Shown: positions 1 through 13,059, counted from the stretch's first letter. The stretch is DNA of 64,000 bases from Quercus robur (GCF_932294415.1 NC_065544.1:29837210-29901209); one strand, 5' to 3'. Numbers and translations: made by a program. The notes: generated by a model from the sequence alone, not told the origin.

Positions 1-3000
1 GCAATATTTGCAATGTGGAGCAAATCACTTGCAACTTGATTTGTAGGAAGTGAAAGGCGTTTGTCCAACAAATCGTTCAGTGGCATATTATGGGTTGTAA
101 ATGTTGTTGATGGTGATAGAGATAATATGAGATCTCCTGGATGCTTTCCCATGATTATTTCTAAAGTCAGCACTCCAAAACTATATACATCGCACTTTGT
201 ATTAATTTCCATTGTGTATGCAAGCTCTGTCATTTAAAAAAATAAATAAATAGTTATGGTAACACCATGTGATATAGTCACTACTTGAAATTGGTCCATA
301 CAAAAGCAAAAGGGGGGGAAATAATTTTAGGCATCAAAAATCAACTGCTCTTCATACATTAATTTATTGTTCAAATCACAGGACTCTAATTAGTTGGACT
401 CAATCCATTTTTAATATTTCGGTAACCAAAAAAAAAAAATATATATATATATATATATATCCATTTTTACTATTTATACAATATTTTACATAAGGATGAG
501 ACAAATTATTTTTATTTGATTCAACGATTTCTAGTTAAATCTCGTAAATTTTCAATCATATTAAACTTCCTTGGTTAATGACTTCAACCATCATTTGACC
601 TGAGCTAAACTAGATTTAACAAATTGGAAGGATAAGTAGAAAATTCTTAATATCTTGTTGGTTTGATTGGGAAGAATTTCAAATCACACTAAACATAGAT
701 CTGTGATTACAAAATACCAATTTCTATGATATAAAAAAAAAATATTTATTACAAATTGTTATAGTTAGATCATAGATAACAAAAAGTGACTAACCTGGAG
801 CCATGTATCCATAGGTGCCAGCAAGTGTAGTCCAGTTGGAAGAATCGGGCTTCAAAAGCCTAGCAGTGCCAAAGTCAGATATATGAGCCTCATACTCTAT
901 ATCTAGTAAAACATTCTTACTTGATATATCACGATGAATGATAGGAGTTGAGCAATCATGGTGCATATAAGCTAAAGCATTTGCCACACCTTTGATAACA
1001 TTCACTCTCTTAATCCACTCAAATGCTTTTGCTCGTTCCTCATTGTTTAGTAACTGTAACAAACTTCCTCCTTCCAAAAACTCATAAACCAAAAGTGAGT
1101 GGCGTGGATGTGCACAAAAACCATATAATTTTACAATATTCCGATGTCTTATTTCTGTTAAGGCATGAATTTCACTTATGAAGGCTTTTTGATTGGGTGT
1201 CTCACCATTAGGTAGTGAGTGAAGTTTCTTCACAGCAACGACTTGACTTGTTGGCAACTCAACTTTGTAAACACTTCCATACCCTCCTAGTCCAATGCAA
1301 TATTTGGAACTGAATTCCTCTGTGGCTTCAATGATGTTTTCGTAAACCATTTTCCCATCAAAGCTCCATATTGCAAAAAGATCATCATTTTGTGTGCTTG
1401 TTAGCTTGTTTTCTATCTTCATCACTCTTTGGCTACATTTATGTGAAACTTGAAATGTGATAAATACAACAAACAAAGTGCCCAAAAGAGGGACTAAAAT
1501 TATTATCACATAATTTCTATGTAAAGGATTATGAATCATTTGTGGGCAGGCCTTCAAACCAGTGACATTACCGCACAAGCCCTTGTTATTTTGAAATGCT
1601 TCATTTGGAGCATCGCGAAAGGCTTTTATGTTGGGAATAGGACCCTCTAGGTCATTGTAGGATATATCAATAGATGTCAAGCTTGAAATATCAGGAAAAG
1701 TTGATGGGATGGAACCAGAGAGATTATTGTGAGAAATGTTCAATATTTCTAACCGTGGCAAGTCTCCAAGCTGTGGTGGTATCTTTCCTATCAAGGCGTT
1801 CATGCTCAGATCAAGATTTTCAAGAGAATTAAGTCTACCTATTTCAGAAAAAATACTTCCCTCAAGTATATTTCTACTCATATTTAAGAATAGTAAATTT
1901 GAGCAATCCCCAAGTTCTTTGGGAATCAAACCACTTAGATTGTTTCCCGCTAGGTTCAAATTTTTCATCCTAGATAGCATTCCAATTTCTGAAGGAATTT
2001 TACCTGAAATTTGGTTATCACTCAACAGAAGTGTGATCAATGACTTTAGGCGCCTTAGTTCCTTTGGAATCTTTCCCATTAGATGATTTGATGAGAGATC
2101 AAGCTCAACTAGCTGAGTTGCCCCACTAAGCTTGGGAGGTATATTGCCTGAAATTTTATTGTTGGAGACTTTCAGGCTTGTCAAATTTTGGCACTGCCCC
2201 CACTTTGATGAAAGCTCACCATAAAGATTATTATAACTCAAATCCATGTAGATCAAGCTCGGGTAAATGCTGAAATCCTCAGTTATATTTCCCACTAGTT
2301 GGTTTCCATCAAGCCTAATCCTGGTTAGAGTGGTGCAGTTTTTCAAACCTTTTGGGATAGGACCTGTAAAATGGTTATCGCATATGGAAAAATGTACAAG
2401 TGATCCAGCATGACATATATATTGAGATAAATGGCCGGTAAATTCGTTGCTACCTAGTACCAAATTTCTCAAATTGGTAAGATTATTAATTTCAGGTGGA
2501 ATGGAACCACTTAGTTTGTTCACCATCAATTTCAAATTGATGAGCTTAGTCAAGTTTCCAATAGTGGTTGGAATTGAACCAGAAAGTTTGTTGTCGTAAA
2601 GGTCAAGCTCATACAAGTTACCCAAGTTTCCTATAGAAGTAGGAATGGATCCTGTGAGACTATTTGTGTCCAATGCAAGGGAAAGTAGAGCCCTCAATAG
2701 ACCTATCTCGGATGGAATTCTTCCAGAAAGCTGATTGCTAGAAAAATCAAGATAGGAGAGTCTAGAAAGTCTACCAATGCTTGAAGTAATAGTTTCGGAA
2801 AGATCATTGTGAGCCAAGTTGAGAAGGGTGAGTTTGGAAATGTTACCAATTTGGTCAGGAATATTTCCATAAAGAGAATTCCATGATAGATCAATGGCGA
2901 GGAGGTCGGGAAAGGATGAGAAACTGAGGTTGGAAAGCGTACCTATCAAACCAAAACTCGAAAGGTTTAGACCGGTGAGACTTCCTGCCTCGTCGCAGCG

Positions 3001-3264
3001 AATTCCAACCCATTTGCAGGGGCTGCCTTCACCCCAAGAAGATAGGAGAGTTTGGCTTTGGTTGTCAAGACTAGCTCTCCAATTAAGAAGAGCTTCTGCT
3101 TCCTTCCATTCCTTTCCTACGTCTCCAGCAGCAGCAGCCACCAAAGAAGTGGTGGAGTTGGTAAAAGCAAACGCAGCAAAATGGGATAAGGGAATCAATG
3201 CAATTGCAATTCTTAACAAGACTTCAAACACTGCGGCTAGCTTTTTATCTAACAAGTATGCCAT
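1..3264 (-). CDS. MIK2-like: LRR receptor-like serine/threonine kinase, MIK2-like, partial at window edge
   Basis: Exon 1 is 795-3264 and exon 2 runs from 226 past the left edge. The intron 227-794 has GT-AG ends, and joining restores the kinase sequence [20 protein letters not shown]. The protein starts with a hydrophobic signal peptide (about residues 10-34) and an LRR N-terminal cap with a CKWVGIRC motif near residue 85. A long array of plant-type LRRs (consensus NxLSGxIP) follows to about residue 565, then a transmembrane helix at about 585-605. The kinase begins near 655: glycine loop GLGGYG (658-663), catalytic Lys in VAVK (679), HRD (777-779) and DFG (797-799), so it looks catalytically competent (RD type). 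Family knowledge: these are plasma-membrane receptors for extracellular signals, related to Arabidopsis MIK2 (LRR subfamily XII). The ligand here is unknown. The kinase C-terminus lies outside the window. No stop or frameshift is seen in the visible part. Confidence 0.93.
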
Positions 3265-4440
3265 GACTTTGGTAGCTATATATCGAAGAGAATGTTTTTT
3301 TTTTTTTTTTCAGAAGGAATGTGAGTTGTATAAGGGCATGAAGGTTGTGTACAAGATGGAGAATTAATAGGAAATGAAATCTTAAGCAAGAAACAAGCAC
3401 TTTTTTTTCTTTTTTTGGTGTAAAATGCATTTAGATAGGACTTTTCGTTTAGGAGGTTGGAAAAGTCCAATACAACGTTTTTTTGTTTTTCGTTTTTCTT
3501 GCGTGTGATCATGATGCCTCTGGCAAGGCACACGAACCCACTACTACCACGTGCATCACAATGCAGTGACAACCCGATTGTTCAAGCAAGAAAGAGGATA
3601 AAAATGTGTTTCACTTTATTGAGACATGCTTTGCTTTCACATTCACTTATTTAAAATTTTTATCCATACTACTATTTAAGAGGCTTCTTCTCTTTGGATT
3701 CCTTATTTTTTATACCTAAAATATCCTCATCATATCCACTTATAAGCTTTTAATTACAAAGGATAAATATGTAAATTAAAATTCTTACACTTTAAGACTC
3801 ACAAACTCACGTATGCTTTGCAATTTCTATCTCATTTTTTATCTCTTATTCTTCTTCTGATTGAAAACTCATGTACGCTTTGGAGTTTCTATCTCATTTT
3901 CTATCTCTCATTCTTCTTCAGATTGAAGACATTTAGTTTAGCTCTACATCCTCCTTTCTTTTTCTTTAGATTAAAGACATTTACTATCAAAGGCTCCACC
4001 AAATTTTCAGGTTCTATCTTTTGCAAGTTCTTCTTTGTTTTCTTTTCTTTTGTTTATGATTGACTTTCTTTGAGTTCTACTTTTTTTTTTTTTCTTTTTA
4101 TGTGTATCACGTTAACTCTCTGTTTTTTTTTTTTTTTTAATGTAATTTTGAAATGAATGGTTCATTCACATACTCTACCACTGTACTTCTTAATGAATTG
4201 TAATTTCATGTTGTAAGTATCGTGATCCAAAGACATGACTGCTTTATGCTACAAAAGAAGCATTCAAAATCATTCGTGAACAGTTAAACAGTATGGCTTC
4301 CCTTACCTCCTTTAGTAGCCTTTATTCAATTTCCTTCCTCACTTTTTTTTTTTTTTTTTACCATCATTGTATATGTTTTTTGTGTTAAATTTTTTTAGTT
4401 TTTTTTTAACCATCATTGTATATGTTTTTGGCATTAAATT
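3265..4440. other. Receptor-kinase upstream region with a 62-bp tandem repeat
   Basis: This is the 5' side of the receptor-kinase gene, AT-rich with poly-T runs at about 3295-3310 and 3400-3416. No clear TATA box could be fixed. At 3806-3867 and 3868-3929 there are two diverged copies of a 62-bp unit (CTCACGTATGCTTTG / CTCATGTACGCTTTG starts), with a decayed third piece near 3957. No gene is seen; short open frames here have low-complexity composition. Confidence 0.6.
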
Positions 4441-5720
4441 TTTTTATTTAGGTATGTAGCAATCTTGAGTTCTACTTTTTTTTTTTTTTTTTTTTTTATG
4501 TATCACGTTAACCCTTTTTTTTTTAGATCTCCATTAGTTATTTATTTAAATAGTTGATGATGTGGTGATAAGATTTTAAAGAGTACATGATAGAGTTAAA
4601 TTCTAAAAAATCTTTATCTTTATTCTGAACAATTTTAATAGGATTTTCAGGAAAAATAATCTCATCAAAATTTAAATCAAACACAAACTCTAACAAACTT
4701 ATGCTATTATCTTTAATAACATGCACGCTAACTTTGGTTTGTTGATTAAATTTTTTTTATTTAGGTATGTCGCAACCTTGAGTTCTACTTTCTTTATTTA
4801 TTTATTTATTTATTTACTAGGATTTCTTTTTCAATTAGAAGTTTTTGCGTGTTTATCAAAATCCAGTTGATAATATAAAAATTTAAAAAAAAATGATAAT
4901 GTAATAAATAAATAAAAAATGATAATGTAATAGTTTAAAAAAGAAACGTGGGATAGTGTCTGACAAAACCTTTTTTTTTTTTTTTTTTTTTTTACTTGGG
5001 ATAGTTTTTCCTTAGTTTATGGGAGGGATAATTGTTTTCTTTCAAACGTGGGTAATGGGAAGGTTTTTTTTTTTTTTTTTAATTTTTTTTATCAACGTTG
5101 ACTATTTAGTGGGGAGTTAATAATCAGTAGGTTTTTTTTTTTAAAATTTTTTATCTATTTACGATATTTTTTTATTTTTTATGTAGCAACCTTGACTTCT
5201 ACTTTCTTTATTTTTTATTTTTTATTTTATACTAGGATTTCTTTTTCAATTAGAAGCTTTTGTGTGTTCCAGTTGATAGTGTCTGACAATTTTTTTTTTT
5301 TTTTTAAGGTGGGATAGTTTTTCCTTAGTTTATGGGAGGGGTAATTGTTTTCTTTCAAACGTGGGTAGTGGGAAGGTTTTTTTTTTTAATTTTTTTTTTA
5401 TCAACGTTGACTATTTAGTGGAGAGTTAATAATCAGTAGGTTTTTTTTTTTTTATCTATTTACGATTTTTCTTTTTCTTTTTCTTTTTTTTAATATCTCC
5501 ATTAGTTATTTATTTAAATAGTTGATGATGTGGTGATAAGATTTTATAGAGTCCACGATAGACTTAAATTCTAAAAAAAAATTATCTTTATTCTAAACAA
5601 TTTTAATAGGATTTTCAGGAAAAATAATTTCATCAAAATTTAAATCAAACACAAACTCTAACAAAATTATACTATTATCTTTAATTGCCACACACGCTAA
5701 CTTTGGTTTGTTGAATAAAG
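4440..5720. repeat. Composite repeat array, partly Helitron-related
   Basis: Four sequence units recur. A 'GGTATGTAGCAA' unit occurs near 4451, 4761 and 5180. A roughly 230-bp unit starting CTCCATTAGTTATTT occurs at 4528-4750 and 5494-5720. An 'ACTAGGATTTCTTTTTC' unit occurs near 4816 and 5231. A unit with GGGATAGTTTTTCC occurs near 4988 and 5309, each ending in a GGGGAGTTAATAATC-like segment. Units three and four match, in reverse complement, internal parts of the Helitron at 19267-19745. Long poly-T tracts separate the units. No termini are preserved. Confidence 0.65.
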
Positions 5721-6325
5721 TTTTTTTTTTTTTTTAATACTTGGTTTAACCCTAATTTTTTTATCTCTCTTAGGTTCACGTACGCACAAGTTTTTTGGAT
5801 TTGCATTGAGGAGTCATTGGAATGGAATATTAGATAAGTTTGGGTGAAAGATTTTACAAGGATTATTATATAATTTAAACCTCACATAAAGTGGTTGTTA
5901 TCTAAGAAATTGTTGTAAAAAAATTTCTTTTGTAACAGAAACTATATTTATCATTTGTATAATTCTAAGTCAAATTCAATTTAAAATTTTTTCCATAAGT
6001 ATTAATTTACTACTCCATAAAAAATGTTACGTACTTTTTTCTTAATTTTAAAGGTTGTTGATGTTGTTGATATATTTGAAATTTAAACTCTTTTTAACCT
6101 TTGTTATGTATGTGCAGTAATTGGCTAACTTTTAGGACTAAAAAACTAAAATTTTGGATTAAACAAAAATTGATAAATGTTATTAATATTTTTTTTTTTA
6201 AAAAAAAAAAAATCAACAACACCAAAAATACTAGCGTGCGTGTTCAGAGGCTCTTCTATTTTTTGGGTAAGACAAAATAGCATATTTCTTATAGTACATT
6301 TAAGGATACAAGTCAAGTTATATGA
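5721..6325. other. AT-rich intergenic DNA
   Basis: No coding potential or recognisable element was seen beyond poly-T/poly-A tracts, including adjacent T and A runs at about 6190-6212. Confidence 0.4.
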
Positions 6326-6447
6326 GGGTTAATCAAATATTTTATTTTGTTAAGAATATAAAAACAAAGAGGCTGAGAATAAACTCGGGTTAATCAAATA
6401 TTTTATTTTGTTAAGAATATAAAAACAAAGAGGCTGAGAATAAACTC
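6326..6447. repeat. 61-bp perfect tandem duplication
   Basis: Two head-to-tail copies, 6326-6386 and 6387-6447, each starting GGGTTAATCAAATATTTTAT and ending GAATAAACTC. They appear identical over the full unit, which implies a recent duplication. Confidence 0.9.
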
Positions 6448-7782
6448 TATAATATGTATGTATTATATAGGCACAAAGATGTGTGAAATAGAAGTAATAT
6501 GAGTGTACTGTAAATACAATACACTAGGCCCAAACCCAATGAGCTAGACTAGACAAGCTAACGTATACACTAACATATTTTAAGAAAAAAAAATTATTTA
6601 TTTATTGGCATGTAGTCCTAAATCCAAATGACTATAAATTGTCCACCTTGGCCTTTTGTTAAAGACAAATCTATTTGAATAAACATACCATACATTTAGA
6701 TTTTAGACAACACAAGCTGATGCCTTAAAACATTTTTCTTTTGTTTACTTGCTCAATAAAAACTTAGAGAAAAGCAAGTTTAGCAATAGAAATGCATCTA
6801 AAGTATGTTGAATGATCGAAGGACCTTACCTTAATCCAAGTGATCATGGCTGTTAGATCTTTTAAGAAATATAGAAACATATAACTAAATTTCAAAGAGC
6901 CAGATCAGAAAACTACCTGCTTTCATGTTAATAATTATATGAAAAAGAATATTGTTTTATATTATATTATACAAATTAAATAATAATTTAAAGTATTATG
7001 ACCAAGGCACATCGTGCAAGTCCATGTGTTTATTAAAGGACAAAATTTGACCACAAACTTGATTATAGCCTAAAATTTCAATTCTCACTTAAAAAAATTA
7101 ACATGAGTACATATTTTGAAAACCTAACCATTAGATTGCATATTTTTTATATTCTTAATACAAGTATTAAGAATACTTGCATTACTATTTTCGTGTGTGT
7201 TCTAATAAGTATTACTGTTTACTTTAAAAAAAAATTTCATGTGAATCAATGTTATTTACTATTCATGCAAAAACTTATTTTTTATGTATAATTTTAAATT
7301 ACAAAAACTTGAAATTTAAATATTTGATTGATAATATATTTATTGATTTTTGATATTTTGGAAATTTTGTAAGCATGGAGGATATAAGAAGAAAATATAA
7401 CCTAATAATGGATTTGTCAAAATTCACATTCAATAAAAAGATATTGAATGGAGTTGTAGTCTTAGGCTACAACCAAGTTTGTAGCCCAATTTTGTACGTC
7501 CTTATCAAGACCTGAAATTATAATAAAATTATTTAAAGTATATAATATAAATCCTTTTTAGTAATATGCAAATCGCATTTTATGAAGAAGGCCAATACTT
7601 TCACAATTATAATAAGTGAAGAAGAAATAGTGTGGTTCTAGGCCATTCGAATCAAATAGCCTGATCATTAGAGATTGGTTTGCAAACCCTTTTTTTTTTT
7701 TTTCATAGTTAGGTTTTCATTTCACACAAATTAACTATATCATTTGAGATAAGGTGAGGCACCAATGGAAAGTAGGATTAAC
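6448..7782. other. AT-rich intergenic DNA
   Basis: No gene is supported. Short frames are AT-biased and start or stop arbitrarily. An imperfect inverted pair around 7460-7485 (GGCTACAACC and TTTGTAGCCC) was noted but not assigned. Confidence 0.35.
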
Positions 7783-8882
7783 GCTCTGTTTGTTTCGCTA
7801 AAAAACCTTCAGTAAAGATAGTTTTTCACATTTTCTAGTGTTTAGTAGCACAGAAAAAAAAAAACCTAGTCAATGGAAAACTATCTTTGGTCAATGGAAA
7901 ACTCTAATAAAAATAAGGCTTATTTTCTATAGGTTGTTTTCCAAAAATATTTTTTGGAAAACAATCTCTCTCTCACGCGTTGCATCTCCTATAAATATTA
8001 TCTTCATCTATAGTCGTGGGAAACATAATTTTTTGGCGTCTTCTCTCTCTCATGGTAAGTTTTCCTCTATTCCCTTTACTTTTTCTCTCCTCACACCTTC
8101 ACTATCACTAACTCTGGTCTCTCCTCTTCCCATAGATCTCTCTCTCTCTCTAACTGTCTCTCTTCTCTCTTTTCTCCATGTTTCTCTTCCCCTCTGTAAC
8201 AAAATTCTCTTATTAGATTTTTTTTTTTTTTCATTCACTAATCAGTCAATAGCTCCAACTTGCAGAGGAGAACAAATTTTCAATGGTAATTTTTTCATTA
8301 CTCTCTACCAAAATCCCAATTTTTTGCTTTGAATTTCAAGCTCGATTTTCTTTTTTCTCTAAGAAATTTTTGGTTTGATGGATTCCAAGCAGAAGTTACT
8401 TCTTTTTTGTACACAAAGTGCGAAAAAATAAAATAAAAATAATAATAATAGTAAAAGAAGAAGAAGAAAGAATGAATGAAGTAAAAGATGAAAATTTTAA
8501 ACATAATACCTACATTGCTCTAAATTGCTTTTTCATGGGACAATCTTTACCGTGGACTAATAATATTGTTATATAATGAATGATAATTGTTTAGGAGAAT
8601 TGCATTTGTTGGCAAATACATTTTTTTTTTTTTGGCAGATATTGTGTAGTGATGATATATTATAAGGTACATTATGTAAATACATAATTTGAGAAATATT
8701 GCAGACTTGTGGTTGACCATAGTAAACAATTAGTATACCAACAAAAAGAGTAGACAATTAAAAGTTATTATTATTTACACTTATTGAAAATGTATTCCTT
8801 TGTCAAATATATATATATACACAAATGGTTGATATGTGTTTGTGTTTGTGTGTGTGTGTGTGTCTGTATGTACGTTACTATC
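7783..8882. mobile_element. Left part of a DNA-transposon-like element split by the LTR retrotransposon
   Basis: The segment opens with GCTCTGTTTGTTTCGCTAAA and contains CATTTTCTAGTGTTTAGTA at about 7831. The sequence just beyond the far side of the LTR retrotransposon (about 18980-19100) holds the reverse-complement counterpart, with an ACCAAACACTAGAAAATG stretch and TTTTCCAGAAAACC. This looks like one hAT-like non-autonomous element interrupted by the later retrotransposon. CT-rich stretches fill 8040-8200. Exact termini and target duplication were not resolved. Confidence 0.35.
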
Positions 8883-9892
8883 TGATAGGCCAAGATGTAT
8901 TGACCCATTGTAATGAATTAATCAATTAATTAGCCAAATTAATTAATTAATTCAATTAGCATGCAATACGTGTGATAGCACAAACAAATCACCAACTAAA
9001 TTAATATGCAGCGAAAAATAAAGTTGACACGGTGATTTGTTTACGAATAGGAAAAACCTCCAAGGCAAAAACCCCACCGGGTGATTTTAAGGTCACCACT
9101 CCCGAGAATTCACTATTATCACAACAAACAATTACAAATAAAGGAATCTCAGTACCTTATACCAACCTACAGTTGAACCCTTACCTCAATACCTAATTGG
9201 ACTTGTTCTATAATGACAATCTCTCCTTTCAATGCACGGCTCCTAGTACGTAACTAACCATGTCGATGCGCAGATCCTAGTACGTGGCTTACACACCAAC
9301 TTGAGAAAGATGTTGACTGCAAAGTTCTTCAATTCATCACACGATGAAGATTATGAAACTCCTTGGTTACAAAACCCTACGGTGTACAAACACAGCAACT
9401 TCTTGAAGAGAAAGATGAACTAGGGCATATGTCTCTGATTCACAATATGCTTGTGAAAAAACTCTTGCATTGAGATGCATCAACTGTGACAGCTCTTAAA
9501 ACAATCATTATATATGTTTAAGGTTTTGAGAAAAGAAAACCCAAACATCTATACACAGATTGGATGAAAATTAGAACTAAAAATCTGATTTTCTTAAACC
9601 TCGATAAATACCCTATCTAACGAGCAGCTATCAAGCATCGGGCTTAAACAGCATTTTAAACCTTGATAGATACTAGCTGTCGAACTAGCTGTCAAGTTTT
9701 AAAACTTAGCACTTCTTCACTCGATTCTTAGACAGACTTGCATGGCTTTAACACTTAAACTTGAAACCTTGTTCCTTGAAACATTAAACACATCTTAGAT
9801 CTACCCAATTACAAGTAAAGTGCATTTTGTCAAAGGATTGGCTAATTCTATATTGACATATGTTCCTAACATAATTCACATATGTCTTAACA
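8883..9892 (-). repeat. 3' LTR of the Copia element
   Basis: This 1010-bp LTR is uninterrupted. On the plus strand it runs from TGATAGGCCAAG to TATGTCTTAACA, giving canonical TG...CA ends on the coding strand. It aligns along its length with 14895-15752 plus 18618-18774, with frequent substitutions, so the insertion is not recent. Confidence 0.85.
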
Positions 9893-9908
9893 ATCTCCCC
9901 CTTTGGCA
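9893..9908 (-). other. Polypurine tract
   Basis: On the minus strand the sequence CCAAAGGGGGAGAT directly abuts the TGTTAAG start of the 3' LTR. This position and composition fit the second-strand primer of an LTR retrotransposon. Confidence 0.8.
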
Positions 9909-10462
9909 ACCCATGAAAAAATCACAACAAACAAATGAACATATGAGAGAAGTCGTAAATCACTCAACTTATACTCACTTGTTGAATACAATAAAATCTA
10001 TCCTAACACAAACTCTTGAAAAACTTTGCAAGAAGAGAGTCGATGGCAAGAAGACTTTGACAACCTGTATTTCTAAAACATTTTAAACAAAATTCATCAC
10101 GGCATCTTAGTGTGAAACAGAAATAAAAGATTGCATACAATCAATAAGAAGCATGTGCATAAAGAGAGAAAAGAAACAACACATGTAAAGATAAGTGAAA
10201 GAACTGTAATAACAACCTCATCATATATATATATATATATATATAACATCATAAGTACAAGGTTTGCCATCACAAAGTAAGAACAATGTATCTATAAAAG
10301 AAGAAAAGAAAAAAAATACATAAGTCCTCACTACATCTGTAAAAAAAAAACACACTCCCCCTAACAAAAATCTCCTATGCTAACTCTCCTCCTATGTACA
10401 TGACTACTCTCATATTCAAAACTACTCCCCCTTTTTGTCGCGACTAACAAAGGGTAAGTAAC
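9909..10462. other. Retrotransposon 3' internal region with extra PPT-like motifs
   Basis: Further minus-strand G-rich motifs lie upstream of the main polypurine tract: GTTAGGGGGAGTG near 10355 and GACAAAAAGGGGGAGTAG near 10424-10438. Multiple polypurine tracts are described as a feature of Sireviruses. A (TA)n microsatellite lies at about 10223-10245. No coding potential is seen. Confidence 0.6.
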
Positions 10463-11653
10463 TCAAGCAATCGTCTCATCGTCACTGGGCAAGCTAGCAT
10501 CCTCATCCTCATCCTCATCCTCATCATCATCATCATCGTCATCGTCGTCCTCGTCCTCAAATGCCTCTAGAGAAGGAGAGGGAGACTCTACGAAGCCACC
10601 AAGGAGAGCCTGTCATCAAGTAATATGGCCAACACGAGTGTTCACCTAACACAACTCATCATTGAATGTGTCAAGGCGAGCATCCATGCATTGCAACTAC
10701 GTCATGACCGCCTCGAGGGTCACACCACCCGCCGATGAAGAAGGTGCGAATGTGGAAAGAGAGAAAGAAACTGGAGGAGTCACTGTCTCTATCCGTGGCT
10801 ACTTCAGTCGAAGCTAGGCCTCGCTCTGTCTAACGGTACTATCGTCTATGGCACACATAACTGTAAAATGAGGGGACTCGGGATAGGAGACAAAAAAGTG
10901 GCAAAGAATCCGCGCGATAAACGAAGGAAAAATGAGTTTATCACATGTCACCGTATCCCTATAGACATTTATGAAGGATGGAATGAAGTGAGAGGGAAAA
11001 TCAATGGTAAGCCTCTCAAGCAAGGACAACAAAAATCGAGCATGAGGCTTTGTGATAGAGTTATAGTAAGACAATGGATGGAGAATAAATGTCATCACCA
11101 TGTTAAGGAACCTTAGACTTTTTGCAAAGCTCAAGCAAGGGGTGTTTTGATGGTTACCCCAAAAGGAAGGTGCCTTACAGAAAAGAGACGAGAGTTTGTC
11201 TTTGGACACAGTCCTTAGACAATCGCAACCAGGGTAGTTAGGATGCGCTACCCTAGGAACATGTAGCACCTCGGATACAATATTTTGAGTGACTATGATA
11301 AGCGTACCTCGAACGCGAGTGACAAAATAAGGTACTAAAATATCAAATCCGTGCATATTGGAGTAACACTCTTGTATGATCACGGATGGACAAGTGACCA
11401 GGATGCCACACAGTGACTCCCAACCCCTACTGTAGATGATAGTGGGAAGGTTAGTATCGGAAAAATCCGATAGAACGACTTGGCGTTTCGAATGAATGCC
11501 TCGTTGTGAGAAGTTTTCCAAAAATTCCTTAAGGGCTTTATCATCATAGAGCCTGACATGAGATGGAGTAGGATCAGAGGGGGAAGAAGAAGAAGAAGAT
11601 GCCCCGAAATGAAAAGGGTTTCAGGACGGAGTAAATTTGCGTTTAGGTGCCAT
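10463..11653 (-). pseudogene. Broken plant-transposon-protein-domain ORF of the Copia element
   Basis: A single frame of 397 codons runs from ATG at 11653 (MAPKRKFTPS) to a TGA at 10463-10465 but contains about seven in-frame stops, the first at codon 11. The longest clean stretch, 10814-11521, starts MENFSQRGIHSKRQ and contains the core WESLCGILVTCPS and FVTRVRGTLI regions. The C-terminal part ends in an Asp/Glu-rich tract (EDEDDDDDD). I recognise it as the 'putative plant transposon protein' domain family found in retrotransposons of woody eudicots. Its biochemical role is not known to me. Its place between the missing pol and the 3' LTR is where Sireviruses may carry an extra ORF. There are no frameshifts, only point stops, so it decayed by substitution. 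Confidence 0.75.
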
Positions 11654-13059
11654 AGAGCAAACTAACGCAAGAAAGAGAGAGGGAGAGAGAAAAACACTCA
11701 GAAAAGCACCCAAAAAATCAATATAAGAATATAAAGAAATGAAGGTACGTATGCATGAAAATGCATGAGCATGTGATATGCAACATTTAAAGCATCATGG
11801 GCTCAACCCAATCCAAACCTAACAACACACAACAAGTCAACATATATAGCACACATCTATAATGCATGAAAATATAGTTAAAATGCAAATGTAATACAAT
11901 GCATGAACATTTGAAATCATTTAGACAAAAATCAACCCAAAAATTTGTGGAAAACTCATCAATTTTGAAAAACCCCAAATTTTTCAAAACATCCCAAAAG
12001 TTAGGGAAAAAAAATGAAATGCATGATAAGAATAGAGAAAACAAGATCATACCAGATGAAGAAATGATCCTAAGGCCGAAAAACAATTGGGAAAGAGGTT
12101 TAGGGTGATTGAGAAGAGTTTGGGTAGGTGAGGAGACAAACACTGTGGAAAGAGATCGTGAAGAAATGAAGAAAAAATCTCACGAACCCTATATATAGAA
12201 ATCCCAGTTTCTCGATGGATCGAGAGGTGACGAAAGTTGTCGAAAATTAAAAAGGCGAGAAATACCTATCAAGAAGCTATCGAGAGGTGTCCATAGCAAA
12301 AGGGGCTCGATGGATTGAGAAGCTATCGAGCATCTATCGAGTATACAGAAACTTCCTTGATGGATCGAGTAGCTATCGAGAAGCTATCAAGATTGAATCT
12401 CAAGAATCTTGATGGAATCTCAATGGATCCAGTTTGCGATAACAACTATCGAGAAAAGAAGCTCAAGAGGCTCAATAGATACCCTAGCTGTCAAGAGGTA
12501 TTGAGAAGCTGTCAAGATTGCTTAAAAACAGTTTTTCAAAGAAGAGAAAAACACAAACATGAATGCAATCAAACATGCTACTCAACCAAAGATCCAAAGA
12601 ACATTTTAAGCTCTAAAAAACATCTTTTAATAAGAAAAATGTCAAGCATTTAGATCCAAAACACACACACACACACTAAACAAGTCTAACCAATTTTATA
12701 TTTCAAAAATAAGTTAAGACAGTTTAGTAAGTATACATTAACAAACGTATTTCTTGTGATGGTCAAATCACATTGTACCTGCACATGGATCAAGAGTAGT
12801 AAAGAATATTGCGTGTTGTGTGTGAAAAATATCGCAAGATTGCATAAGTGTCTATATGTTATGACGATTTGAAATATAAGAAAATCACTTTAACTCATAC
12901 ATAATCATAACTGTTTGATAGGAGACTACCACCTTCGAGATACATCCTATAACTCCCACATCTCCTAGAAGACACGCTTGTAATCATATATAAAGAATTT
13001 TGATTCTTTTTGTTTTTATTTTTCTTTGCATATTTTTCTTTTAAGTAGATCTCCAAGAG
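11654..13059. other. Retrotransposon internal spacer where pol would be expected
   Basis: No protease, integrase, reverse transcriptase or RNase H similarity is visible on either strand. From about 12200 to 12540 a motif of the type GCTATCGAG or GGATCGAG recurs many times in loose spacing, and related CTGTCAAG/CTGTCGAG motifs occur in the LTRs (about 9600-9700 and 15600-15720). An (AC)n run lies at 12660-12675. Confidence 0.5.

Noticed and set aside
10463-11653. Host gene with a plant-transposon-protein domain
   Set aside because: Multiple in-frame stops and its position inside an LTR retrotransposon show that it is a decayed element ORF.
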